Of a DNA stretch of 23,016 nucleotides, positions 7,401 to 14,187 are shown piece by piece (position 1 is the stretch's first letter; each line of letters begins with the position of its first letter). Source of the DNA: JBAYST01 sp041676005 (GTDB lineage Bacteria; Bacillota_I; Bacilli_A; RFN20; CAG-826); the NCBI GenBank assembly GCA_041676005.1, contig JBAYST010000012.1, positions 1 through 23,016 on the forward strand, in the 5' to 3' direction. The notes beneath the pieces were generated by a model. The model saw only the letters and a list, made by a program, of their open reading frames with translations, was not told where the DNA came from and ran no database searches. The translations under genes were made by a program, and so were the position numbers.

Positions 7401-7410
7401 GGAGGTGCAA

Positions 7411-8745
7411 ATGGATCCGATTAATACAATAATCTTAAAACTTGGTGTAGTCCTATTCATTGGCTTTGTAGGTTCTCTTATCGCTCGTAAATTGAAACTC
7501 CCGAATGTTTCGGGTTTTTTAGTGCTCGGTTTACTTTTAGGGCCATCACTTGGTCTGATCTTTAAAGGTTATGGTGGGTTTATTACCAAAACTGAAAATG
7601 AGCAGCTGAACTTCATCAGTCAAATCGCTTTAGCGTTTATTGCTTTTTCAGTCGGAAGTGAATTTTCACGGAAGACAATTAAAAAAGTTGGCAAACCGAT
7701 TTTAGTCATGACCATCACCGAAGTTGTCGGTGCGGTCGTCATCGTTTTTAGTGCTCTATTTTTTATCCCTAAGCCAAGCACCATCATGAGTGGAGGTTAT
7801 GATCCATTCACAAACGCTAACCTCGCTTTTGGACTGATCTTGGCCTCGATGTCTGCAGCGACTGCTCCTGCAGCGACTTTAATGGTCATCAGACAGTATC
7901 GTTCTTATGGCCCGGTGACAAAAGCGATCTTACCGATTACGGCACTTGACGATATCTTTGGGATCATCGTCTTTGGTTTCTTTTTATCTTTTGCCCAAAT
8001 TCTTCTTCCACAAGGTGAATTACCGCTACTTTGGTTATTGATCACTAAACCATTTATCGAAGTCTTTGGATCAATACTAATTGGAATTATCGTCGGAACT
8101 TTATTATCTCTAGTCGTCAATAAATTTGAAAAGATCCGCGATGACCTTCAAGTCTTATCGCTTTTAGCGATATTCTTAGTCATTGGGATCAACAGTCTTT
8201 TAAATTACTATTTATCACCATATGGAATTTCCTTTTCGCAACTCTTATCAAATATCATGGTCGGGAGCATGATTGCTAACATCGCTAAACGTCCAGAGAA
8301 GGCCTTTGCGGCGATGAATGATTTTGCAACACCCTTCTATGTGATGTTCTTCACCCTTGCCGGAGCAGGACTCAATTTAGGGATTTTAGGTAGCGATCCC
8401 CTTTTAGTCTTGATCGCCGGCGTTTACATCATCGCTCGAGCCGGAGGAAAGATTTTAGGAATCTTCGTCGGGGCAAAAATTATGAAACAACCACCATCGG
8501 TAAAGAAATATCTTGGGATTGCGCTTTTGCCCCAAGGTGGTGTTTCGATTGGTCTACTCACAGTTGTCTTTGTCTCTCTTAGTCCACTTTATCCGGCGAT
8601 TTCGACTATAATAATGTTGAGTGTTTTAGTTTATGAAACATTCGGTCCTGTCTTTGCTAAAATTGCCATTACGAAAGCAGGCGAAGTCGGTGGTCTTGAT
8701 CGCCTCAGTGAATTCTCAAGCCTAGAAGGCATTATGGAGGAGTAA
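7411..8745 (+). CDS. CPA2-family cation/proton antiporter
   Basis: This is a protein of about 444 residues made almost entirely of membrane segments (around 12-13), matching the Na+/H+ exchanger domain of the CPA2 family (KefB/NapA-like). It should exchange K+ or Na+ for protons. A discontinuous-helix motif SAATAPAATLMVI is followed by ALDD with D180-D181. A double-Asp motif is typical of electrogenic NapA-like members, whereas KefB/KefC have Gln-Asp. No TrkA-N/RCK domain is attached; a separate PII-like protein follows instead. The ATG at 7411 has GGAGGT at 7401-7406. An in-frame TTG at 7399 lies in front of that ribosome site and is rejected. Expression should respond to c-di-AMP through the leader. 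K+ versus Na+ cannot be decided from sequence. Confidence 0.87.
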   Translation: MDPINTIILKLGVVLFIGFVGSLIARKLKLPNVSGFLVLGLLLGPSLGLIFKGYGGFITKTENEQLNFISQIALAFIAFSVGSEFSRKTIKKVGKPILVMTITEVVGAVVIVFSALFFIPKPSTIMSGGYDPFTNANLAFGLILASMSAATAPAATLMVIRQYRSYGPVTKAILPITALDDIFGIIVFGFFLSFAQILLPQGELPLLWLLITKPFIEVFGSILIGIIVGTLLSLVVNKFEKIRDDLQVLSLLAIFLVIGINSLLNYYLSPYGISFSQLLSNIMVGSMIANIAKRPEKAFAAMNDFATPFYVMFFTLAGAGLNLGILGSDPLLVLIAGVYIIARAGGKILGIFVGAKIMKQPPSVKKYLGIALLPQGGVSIGLLTVVFVSLSPLYPAISTIIMLSVLVYETFGPVFAKIAITKAGEVGGLDRLSEFSSLEGIMEE

Positions 8746-8749
8746 TTAT

Positions 8750-9112
8750 ATGCAAATACTATTTATCATTTTAAATGATTTAAATTACCTCGATGAAATT
8801 TTACAGAAGTTTCTCGCTCTTAAAGTGCGAGGTGCGACGATTATCGATTCCGAAGGAATGGCGACAGCGATGATGGCCAATGAAGGTTTTTATAACTTAC
8901 TTGCAGGTCCTTTTGCAGGATCGCTAGAAGGTGGTAGCAAACGTTCTAAAACTATCTTCACCGTCATCAACGACCCCGCAAAAGTTGATGAAGTGGTCGA
9001 AGCAGTTAGAGAGATTGCAAGCAAATCACAAGAAAACATCATCGGCTTTATGTTTACGCTTCCGGTGAGTGGGATTTATCCGCTTCGTTCTAATAAACAA
9101 AATAAGAATTAA
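8750..9112 (+). CDS. PII-like signalling protein, antiporter partner
   Basis: At 120 residues this matches the size of GlnB/PII-superfamily proteins. It begins with a beta strand (MQILFIILND), has a helix at about 13-25, a strand with a loop region at 30-70, a strand KTIFTVIN, a helix at about 77-91, and ends with GFMFTLPVSGIYPL. This last segment resembles the PII C-terminal GKIFVLPV strand. The canonical uridylylated T-loop tyrosine is not evident. It starts 5 bases after the antiporter stop, with GGAGGAG at 8736-8742 inside the antiporter end, so the two are translated from one mRNA. PII-like proteins commonly bind adenine nucleotides and gate neighbouring transporters, so this is likely a regulator of the antiporter. 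The ligand (ATP/ADP, AMP or c-di-AMP) is unknown. Confidence 0.75.
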   Translation: MQILFIILNDLNYLDEILQKFLALKVRGATIIDSEGMATAMMANEGFYNLLAGPFAGSLEGGSKRSKTIFTVINDPAKVDEVVEAVREIASKSQENIIGFMFTLPVSGIYPLRSNKQNKN

Positions 9113-9137
9113 TTATTTGAGTTTTTTCAAATTTAAG

Positions 9138-9185
9138 AAGGAGAATCTAAAGCCCATTAGCTTTATCAAACTCCTTTTCTTCTTC
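9138..9185 (+). terminator. Probable intrinsic terminator of the antiporter operon
   Basis: AAGGAG (9138-9143) pairs with CTCCTT (9171-9176), and inside it TAAAGC (9148-9153) pairs with GCTTTA (9160-9165), separated by an internal loop. A T/C-rich tract follows. Confidence 0.6.
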
Positions 9186-9265
9186 TTCTTCTCTTTACTT
9201 AAAATGTATAATTTTGGTAGATCTATTTGAACTATTTAAATCACTGATCAAAAGGAGATAGAACG

Positions 9266-9793
9266 ATGTATAAAACAACTATGGATTCACCTCTAGGGAT
9301 GATTACTCTTGTTTCGGATGGGATAAATTTGGTCGGACTAGCGATTAAAGGGCAAGAGTCAATTGATAAAACTTTAAAAGAAAAAGTAGTGGAAAATGAT
9401 CGTCTTCCTCTTTTTGAGCTGACTAAAAAATGGTTAGAGAGATATTTTAAAGGTCAAACTCCGAAAATATCTGAAATTCCACTTGCTCCTATTGGGGGTG
9501 AATTTCGACAAGCGGTATGGCAAATGCTTTGCGAAATACCTTATGGAGAAGTTGTGACTTATGGTGATATCGCTAAAAGAATCGCCTTAAAAATGAATAA
9601 ACCTAAAATGTCTAGCCAAGCAATTGGTGGGGCAGTTGGACATAATCCGATTTCCATTATCATCCCATGTCATCGAGTCGTCGGCGCTAATGGAAACTTA
9701 ACGGGTTATGCTGGTGGGATCGATTTAAAGATCAAATTACTCGAGTTAGAAAACGTCGAGATGACTAAATTCTATGTCCCATCAAAACCGTAA
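9266..9793 (+). CDS. ogt: Methylated-DNA--protein-cysteine methyltransferase
   Basis: This protein of 175 residues repairs O6-alkylguanine by moving the alkyl group to its own cysteine, a suicide reaction. The active-site motif IPCHRV carries the acceptor C135, and the typical helix-turn-helix region (FRQAVWQMLCEIPYGEVVTY) lies before it. VGANGNLTGYAGG and a leucine-rich end follow, as in Ogt/MGMT proteins. The N-terminal domain is short but complete for the Ogt type, and there is no Ada regulatory domain. AAAGGAG at 9251-9257 is well placed before the ATG. TATAAT at 9207-9212 may be its -10 element, but no good -35 is visible. It appears to be monocistronic. Confidence 0.93.
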   Translation: MYKTTMDSPLGMITLVSDGINLVGLAIKGQESIDKTLKEKVVENDRLPLFELTKKWLERYFKGQTPKISEIPLAPIGGEFRQAVWQMLCEIPYGEVVTYGDIAKRIALKMNKPKMSSQAIGGAVGHNPISIIIPCHRVVGANGNLTGYAGGIDLKIKLLELENVEMTKFYVPSKP

Positions 9794-9834
9794 AACTTAT
9801 TTGAAAAAAACAAGTGATTTTCATTGGCTAAAAC

Positions 9835-9873
9835 CTCTAATTTTATTCTCTAATTCAAGCCTCTAATTCTCTA
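9835..9873 (+). repeat. Three 13-nt direct repeats (CTCTAATT core)
   Basis: CTCTAATT occurs at 9835, 9848 and 9861, an exact 13-base period, with variable 5-base spacers. It lies in the 226-base gap between ogt and the next gene, about 85 bases upstream of that gene's promoter. It could be a binding site array or chance in AT-rich DNA. Confidence 0.5.
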
Positions 9874-9946
9874 TCTAAAAATTTTTGATAAATCTACTAT
9901 AAAATGAGTATGCATCTACCTTTTTTCACTTTTTTAATGTTTTAAT

Positions 9947-9975
9947 TTGACAAGTTTTTTGGTCTATGATATGTA
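9947..9975 (+). promoter_or_regulatory. Promoter of the HNH-like gene
   Basis: A perfect TTGACA (9947-9952) lies 17 bases from TATGTA (9970-9975), predicting a start near 9982 and a leader of about 38 bases containing GGAGG at 10007-10011. Confidence 0.55.
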
Positions 9976-10019
9976 GAAGATGAAGAAGAAAAATCTGCAA
10001 ATTTTCGGAGGTTGAAAAA

Positions 10020-10649
10020 ATGAAAAGAATTAGTGAATATCGTGACTACCAAGAACTACTTATAGACCTAAAAAAGAAGTATGGAATTCCTGAATATCCT
10101 TACTTTTGGAATGATCGGACATATACTCCAGAAAGCCGAATAAAAAGAGGTAAAGAAGGATTATATCTACACCACGATAAAGAAGACACTTACCCGCAGC
10201 TTTCGGTAGCTAGAGTAAATATTCTTAACAACTATCCATTCGAATGTCATCTTCCCAAAAATCTGACATACGCTAATGCTTTAGAACATCTGATGCTCCA
10301 CATTTTAATAACTCTTAAAGACGAAGGAAAAGGTTATCCTGAAGTCGGCATTAATGGATTGATGATTTATATGTTGCCTCAGATTAATACGTATCTAGCT
10401 AAATCATACCAATTTAAAAAAGAGTGGTTGAGAAAAGCGATGAGCATTTTTGACGATGAAGATACCAAAGAAGAATATTACCGTTGTTTAGAATATTTTC
10501 TTGAAAATTATCACGGTCATCGCACCGAAGATCATAACTTTATTTTAAGAGTTCTATCGCCTGATTTTCTTGTCGATAATAATATGGAGCTATTTTACGC
10601 CTATAACGAACCGGTTTATCAAAGATTTAAAAAATACCGTAAAAGGTAA
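10020..10649 (+). CDS. Hypothetical protein with HNH-like histidine pattern
   Basis: The 209-residue soluble protein has no signal peptide or membrane segment. It shows LYLHHDKED with H51-H52, then asparagines at N81 and N86, then LEHLMLH with H90 and H94. Paired histidines, an asparagine and a later helix histidine recall the beta-beta-alpha (HNH) nuclease fold, and I have the impression that similar uncharacterised proteins occur in Firmicutes. This is a pattern resemblance only. The C-terminal half (residues 120-209) is helical, charged and unrecognised, ending in a basic tail. The start is fixed by GGAGG 8 bases upstream. It has its own promoter and terminator. It is not next to a methylase or other restriction gene, so no biological role can be assigned. 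Confidence 0.6.
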   Translation: MKRISEYRDYQELLIDLKKKYGIPEYPYFWNDRTYTPESRIKRGKEGLYLHHDKEDTYPQLSVARVNILNNYPFECHLPKNLTYANALEHLMLHILITLKDEGKGYPEVGINGLMIYMLPQINTYLAKSYQFKKEWLRKAMSIFDDEDTKEEYYRCLEYFLENYHGHRTEDHNFILRVLSPDFLVDNNMELFYAYNEPVYQRFKKYRKR

Positions 10650-10695
10650 TGTTTTTGGCTCATTTTGTATCTCCTTTCTGTCCCACCCCATCATG

Positions 10696-10718
10696 AAGCC
10701 GCCCATGGCGGCTTTTTT
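10696..10718 (+). terminator. Intrinsic terminator of the HNH-like gene
   Basis: AAGCCGCC (10696-10703) pairs with GGCGGCTT (10707-10714) around a three-base loop, then T residues. It is GC-rich against its surroundings. It lies between convergent genes. Confidence 0.85.
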
Positions 10719-10756
10719 GATAAATGTAATAAAGAAGAAGATGAGAATTAAATAAC

Positions 10757-11389
10757 TTATTTTTCAGAGATTTTATTTTGTTCTTCAGTATGAAGATGTT
10801 TTTTTCGCGGAGTGATAAAAGCAAACAAAATCGTCGCGATTTGAATCGGAATCCCAACGATATATAAAAGCCAAGGAAAAATACTGTAGTCGACGAGTAT
10901 TTGTAAGCAAACCGCCGTGATCAATGACCAAATCAAAACCGAGATGATGACAAATGTAGTTTTCAATTGCCCCCAAATGCTATTGAAGATCGTGGCGACA
11001 ATGCAAGAAACTGGAATTGCCCAAAGGAAAATCGTCCATTGATTTTGGTCGTTGAAGATATTGAGATAAACATAACTCGAAGTAGCGATGATCCAGACTG
11101 TTAAAACTGCAAGTAGCGAAATCGCTAATTTATTGCCCATTTCCATTTGTTTGATTTTAAAAGAACGGAATTTCTTTTCACTCTTAACAAAGAAAATCTC
11201 AAATGGAACGTTATAGATTTTACTGAGGACTTCTAAGGTCTCGATATCCGGTGTGACATCACCTTTTTCCCACCTAGAGATCGTCTTATCTGAGTAATTG
11301 ATCTTTTCGGCTAGTTCGAGCTGAGTCCATTTCTTTTCTTTTCTCAGTCTAATTAAATTCTCTTTAATGATCTCTTTCATCTTTTCCAT
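10757..11389 (-). CDS. XRE-family regulator with four-helix membrane domain
   Basis: The N-terminal 70 residues form a Cro/C1-type helix-turn-helix (WTQLELAEKINYSDKTISRW, then a strand of typical XRE residues LEVLSKIYNVPFE). About 110 residues follow with four hydrophobic segments and a short basic/acidic tail. Membrane-tethered XRE proteins of this architecture are common in Firmicutes and usually regulate adjacent genes. I choose the ATG at 11389 (about 210 residues). The longer frame starting at 11443 would run through a good promoter (TTAACA-17-TATACT) and has no ribosome site. With that promoter the mRNA would start within a base of 11389, so it would be leaderless; ATG 11380 is an alternative. 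Direct repeats lie upstream, next to the acyltransferase operon. Confidence 0.82.
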   Translation of the reverse strand: MEKMKEIIKENLIRLRKEKKWTQLELAEKINYSDKTISRWEKGDVTPDIETLEVLSKIYNVPFEIFFVKSEKKFRSFKIKQMEMGNKLAISLLAVLTVWIIATSSYVYLNIFNDQNQWTIFLWAIPVSCIVATIFNSIWGQLKTTFVIISVLIWSLITAVCLQILVDYSIFPWLLYIVGIPIQIATILFAFITPRKKHLHTEEQNKISEK

Positions 11390-11396
11390 ATGAGAT

Positions 11397-11425
11397 AGTA
11401 TAAAACTCTGATTTACGTTTGTTAA
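11397..11425 (-). promoter_or_regulatory. Promoter of the XRE regulator gene
   Basis: On the minus strand TTAACA (11425-11420) and TATACT (11402-11397) are separated by 17 bases. The last base of the -10 box is followed by only 7 bases before the ATG at 11389. Confidence 0.65.
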
Positions 11426-11445
11426 GTGGCAAATTAACAACATTT

Positions 11446-11496
11446 ATGGCTAATTCTCATTTTGCGAGAGTAGGAAATGGCTATATTCTCACTTTG
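11446..11496 (+). repeat. Direct repeat pair between regulator and lipid operon
   Basis: A 19-base unit at 11446-11464 recurs at 11477-11496 with one inserted base and one substitution; they are 31 bases apart. A shorter TTCTCACT copy occurs again at 11501-11508. The repeats lie upstream of the regulator's -35 box and about 60 bases upstream of the operon's promoter, a position suited to an operator. Confidence 0.6.
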
Positions 11497-11533
11497 TGTC
11501 TTCTCACTCTATTTTTAAGGTTCGTAGCAATAG

Positions 11534-11563
11534 TTAGGAAATAATTCTCTCCCTTCCTATAAT
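11534..11563 (+). promoter_or_regulatory. Promoter of the acyltransferase/GT8 operon
   Basis: TTAGGA (11534-11539) and a perfect TATAAT (11558-11563) with an 18-base spacer. Transcription should start near 11570, leaving a leader of about 19 bases with AGAGGA at 11577-11582. Confidence 0.55.
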
Positions 11564-11588
11564 TAGGCCGTTTCTAAGAGGACGTAAA

Positions 11589-12377
11589 ATGGCAAAAAAG
11601 AAGATTGAAACAATTTATTATCAAGATGAGCTCAATGATGAATTTTCTAGCGCTCAAATCAAAACTAAAGAAATAGGGATGTCTTATAAATTTTTGCATA
11701 AGAATCCATTTTATAATTTCCTTTCTTTTGTTTGGTATCGTTTGATTGCGACACCTTTAGCGTTTATCTATTTAAAGGCAAAATTTCATTTGAAGATCGA
11801 AAATAAAGAAGTTTTAAAAAAAGTCGATAAAAGTGGTTTCTTTTTATATGGTAATCACACCCAAGAAATCGCTGATGCTTTTATTCCGACCTTTGTCATT
11901 TTTCCGGTCCGCGCCTATGTGATCGTTCATCCTAATAATGTCTCAATGCCTATTTTGGGTAAAATCACTCCGCACTTAGGGGCTCTACCTATTCCAAGCG
12001 AACTCAAAGCCTTTAAAAACTTTTATAACGCGCTTGAAAAACGCATCTTACAAGGTCATGCCATCACCGTTTATCCAGAAGGACATATCTGGCCTTATTA
12101 CACGAAGATCAGACCTTTTAAAGCAACTTCTTTTGCCTATCCAATTAAATATGGAACACCCGTATTTTGTTTTACTAATACTTATCAAAAAAGAAAACAC
12201 GGCAAAAAACCAAAAATCGTCACATATCTCGATGGACCATTTTATTTAAATCAAACATTAGATGAGACTATGCAAAAGCAAGATCTACGGAACCGAGTAT
12301 ATGAAACGATGGTAACTAGAAGTAAAAAAAGTAATTTTGAATACATCAAATACATAAAAAGGAGTCTTAAAAAATGA
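11589..12377 (+). CDS. PlsC-like lysophospholipid/glycerolipid acyltransferase
   Basis: This 262-residue protein should transfer an acyl group to a glycerolipid at the inner membrane face. The catalytic block is N89-H90-TQEIA-D96, in which His and Asp are separated by five residues instead of the usual four. The later block is VYPEGHIWP with P163-E164-G165, in place of the usual PEG-TRS. A hydrophobic stretch at about 38-58 could anchor it. The stop codon overlaps the ATG of the next gene (ATGA at 12374-12377), implying translational coupling. A second, more standard acyltransferase closes the operon. The acceptor lipid is unknown. Confidence 0.8.
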   Translation: MAKKKIETIYYQDELNDEFSSAQIKTKEIGMSYKFLHKNPFYNFLSFVWYRLIATPLAFIYLKAKFHLKIENKEVLKKVDKSGFFLYGNHTQEIADAFIPTFVIFPVRAYVIVHPNNVSMPILGKITPHLGALPIPSELKAFKNFYNALEKRILQGHAITVYPEGHIWPYYTKIRPFKATSFAYPIKYGTPVFCFTNTYQKRKHGKKPKIVTYLDGPFYLNQTLDETMQKQDLRNRVYETMVTRSKKSNFEYIKYIKRSLKK

Positions 12378-13213
12378 TCAATTTGTTATTTTCGGGTAAC
12401 GAAAAGGTTTTTGATGGAGTTTTAACCTGTCTATTATCGATTTATAAAAGAACCACGACCAAAGAACCGATTTGGGCTTATGTCCTGACGATGGACATCT
12501 CGCGGATTAAGGAAGCGTATATTCCAATTAGCGATGCGCAGATCGACTTTCTCAATCAAGTCGCTAAAAAATATAATCCCGATCATTCGATTATCAAAAT
12601 CGATGTCGGAGATATTTATCAAAAAGAATTCGCTTATTGTCCAAATGAAATGGCGTATTGTTCTCCTTATACATTGCTTCGTTTATTTATCGATCTCATT
12701 CCCGAAATACCCGAAAAAATCTTATATCTCGATGTCGATATCATGTTCAATCGAGACATCAGAGAATTATATGACATCGACATCGAAGGTTATGAATACG
12801 CTGCAGCTAGAGACCACTATGGGAAGTATTTATTGAATCCGAATTACATCAATGCTGGAGTTCTTCTTTTCAACATGAAAAAGGCTAAAGAAACTAGGCT
12901 CTTTGAAAAAGCTAGACAACTGATTAAAACAAAGAAATTTCTTTTTGCAGATCAAAGCGCTTTATATAAAGCGACGAGTAAAAAGAAAATGCTCCGCCAA
13001 AAATATAACGACCAAAAGTTTCTGCACAAGAGAACGATTGTCCGTCATTTTTCAAAGCGACTTTTCTATTTGCCGTACCCTCACACCGATAACATCAAAC
13101 AATGGCACGTTGAGAAAATTCACAAGGTATTTAAATACCATCAATTCGACGACATATTAAATGAATATTTAATGCTTAAAGCTGACTTTTCAAAAATTAA
13201 AGGAGAAAAATAA
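12374..13213 (+). CDS. Glycosyltransferase family 8 protein (first of two)
   Basis: The 279-residue cytoplasmic enzyme has the GT8 layout: an N-terminal nucleotide-sugar strand (INLLFSGNEKVFDGVLTCLL), the metal-binding D120-V-D122 in YLDVDIMFN, a substrate region with YINAGVLLFNM, and a C-terminal histidine block VRHFSKRLFYLPYPHT. GT8 enzymes are retaining transferases that use UDP-sugars, often galactose or glucose. There is no signal peptide. It overlaps the upstream acyltransferase by 4 bases and is followed after 1 base by a second GT8. Its gene position suggests it sugars the lipid product of the neighbouring acyltransferases. Acceptor and sugar cannot be read from the sequence. Confidence 0.88.
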   Translation: MINLLFSGNEKVFDGVLTCLLSIYKRTTTKEPIWAYVLTMDISRIKEAYIPISDAQIDFLNQVAKKYNPDHSIIKIDVGDIYQKEFAYCPNEMAYCSPYTLLRLFIDLIPEIPEKILYLDVDIMFNRDIRELYDIDIEGYEYAAARDHYGKYLLNPNYINAGVLLFNMKKAKETRLFEKARQLIKTKKFLFADQSALYKATSKKKMLRQKYNDQKFLHKRTIVRHFSKRLFYLPYPHTDNIKQWHVEKIHKVFKYHQFDDILNEYLMLKADFSKIKGEK

Positions 13214-13214
13214 A

Positions 13215-14183
13215 ATGAAAAATCAAAACTTAATCCCAGTCTTCTTCTCGTGTGACGATAATTACGTTCCGTTTTTATCTGTCGCTTTAGAATCGATTAA
13301 CAAAAATGCTGCTAAAGATAATATCTACCATTTTTATGTTTTACATTCCGGGACAATTTCTTTAGTGAATCAAAATCGGATTATCAAAGCTCATAAAAAT
13401 GAAACTACCGAAATTGAATTTGTCGATATCACCGAACATGTAGAGCGGATCAGCGAAAGACTTCATACCCGTGATTATTATTCTAAATCGACTTACTATC
13501 GACTTTTTATTCCTAATCTTTATCCCGAGTTTGATAAAGTGCTTTATTTAGATAGTGATATCGTCGTCGGTGGAGATATCTCAAATCTCTATCATGTCGA
13601 GCTTGGAAATAATCTTGTCGGAGCGATCACTGATGGAGCGGTTTCACAAGTGAAACCTTTCCAAGACTATGTTGAAAAAAGAGTCGGTGTCGCGCATCAT
13701 TCAAAATACTTCAATGCTGGTATTTTACTGATGAATACCAAAAGACTTCGCGAGATCAATTTTGAAGAATTGTTTTTTTCCTTGTTGAAGAAAGTGACTT
13801 TTACTGTCGCCCAAGATCAAGATTATCTCAATGCGATTTGCCGAGATAAAGTGACCTATATCGATAAAGCTTGGAATCAAATGCCAATCGATTATCAAGA
13901 TTACAAAGATGGAAAGCCCTATCTCGTTCATTTCAACCTCTCTTTTAAACCGTGGCAAATCGATGGAGTACCGTATGAAGAGATGTTTTGGGAGTCCGCT
14001 AAAAAGAGCCCTTATTATCAAGATATTTTAAAAATCAAAGCAAATTATTCACCAGAGCTACAAAAGAAATCCGCTAAAGAAACCGAAGAACTGATTAAAA
14101 GAGCCCTTGAAGAATCTTTAGAACTCGAAAAGAACTTCATGATCGATAGTGAAATTAAAAGTGTTCATGCGCTCATGAAATAA
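13215..14183 (+). CDS. Glycosyltransferase family 8 protein (second of two)
   Basis: At 322 residues it is a longer GT8 enzyme. It has an N-terminal strand (LIPVFFSCDDNYVPFLSVAL), a YYRLFIPNLYP block, the metal motif D113-S-D115 in YLDSDIVVGG, KYFNAGILLMN, and the C-terminal block VHFNLSFKPW, close to the classical HF-G-KPW pattern. The last 60 residues form a charged helical tail not found in the first GT8. The start is preceded by AGGAG inside the end of the upstream gene (13200-13204). The two GT8 products are clearly different proteins rather than a recent duplication, which suggests successive sugar additions in one glycolipid. Confidence 0.9.
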   Translation: MKNQNLIPVFFSCDDNYVPFLSVALESINKNAAKDNIYHFYVLHSGTISLVNQNRIIKAHKNETTEIEFVDITEHVERISERLHTRDYYSKSTYYRLFIPNLYPEFDKVLYLDSDIVVGGDISNLYHVELGNNLVGAITDGAVSQVKPFQDYVEKRVGVAHHSKYFNAGILLMNTKRLREINFEELFFSLLKKVTFTVAQDQDYLNAICRDKVTYIDKAWNQMPIDYQDYKDGKPYLVHFNLSFKPWQIDGVPYEEMFWESAKKSPYYQDILKIKANYSPELQKKSAKETEELIKRALEESLELEKNFMIDSEIKSVHALMK

Positions 14184-14187
14184 GATT

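Noticed and set aside
7399..7410. TTG at 7399 as start of the antiporter
   Set aside because: It lies immediately before and within the GGAGG ribosome site that serves the ATG at 7411.
10615..10675. Minus-strand mini-frame with AAAGGAG and ATG near 10660
   Set aside because: It encodes only about 14 residues, overlaps the end of the HNH-like gene and has no downstream continuation.
11390..11443. N-terminal extension of the XRE regulator from ATG 11443
   Set aside because: The stretch contains the regulator's likely -35 and -10 boxes, lacks a ribosome site, and is not part of the helix-turn-helix domain.
12374..14183. Recent tandem duplication of the two GT8 genes
   Set aside because: The proteins share only family motifs and differ in length, C-terminal block and tail, so they are distinct paralogues.
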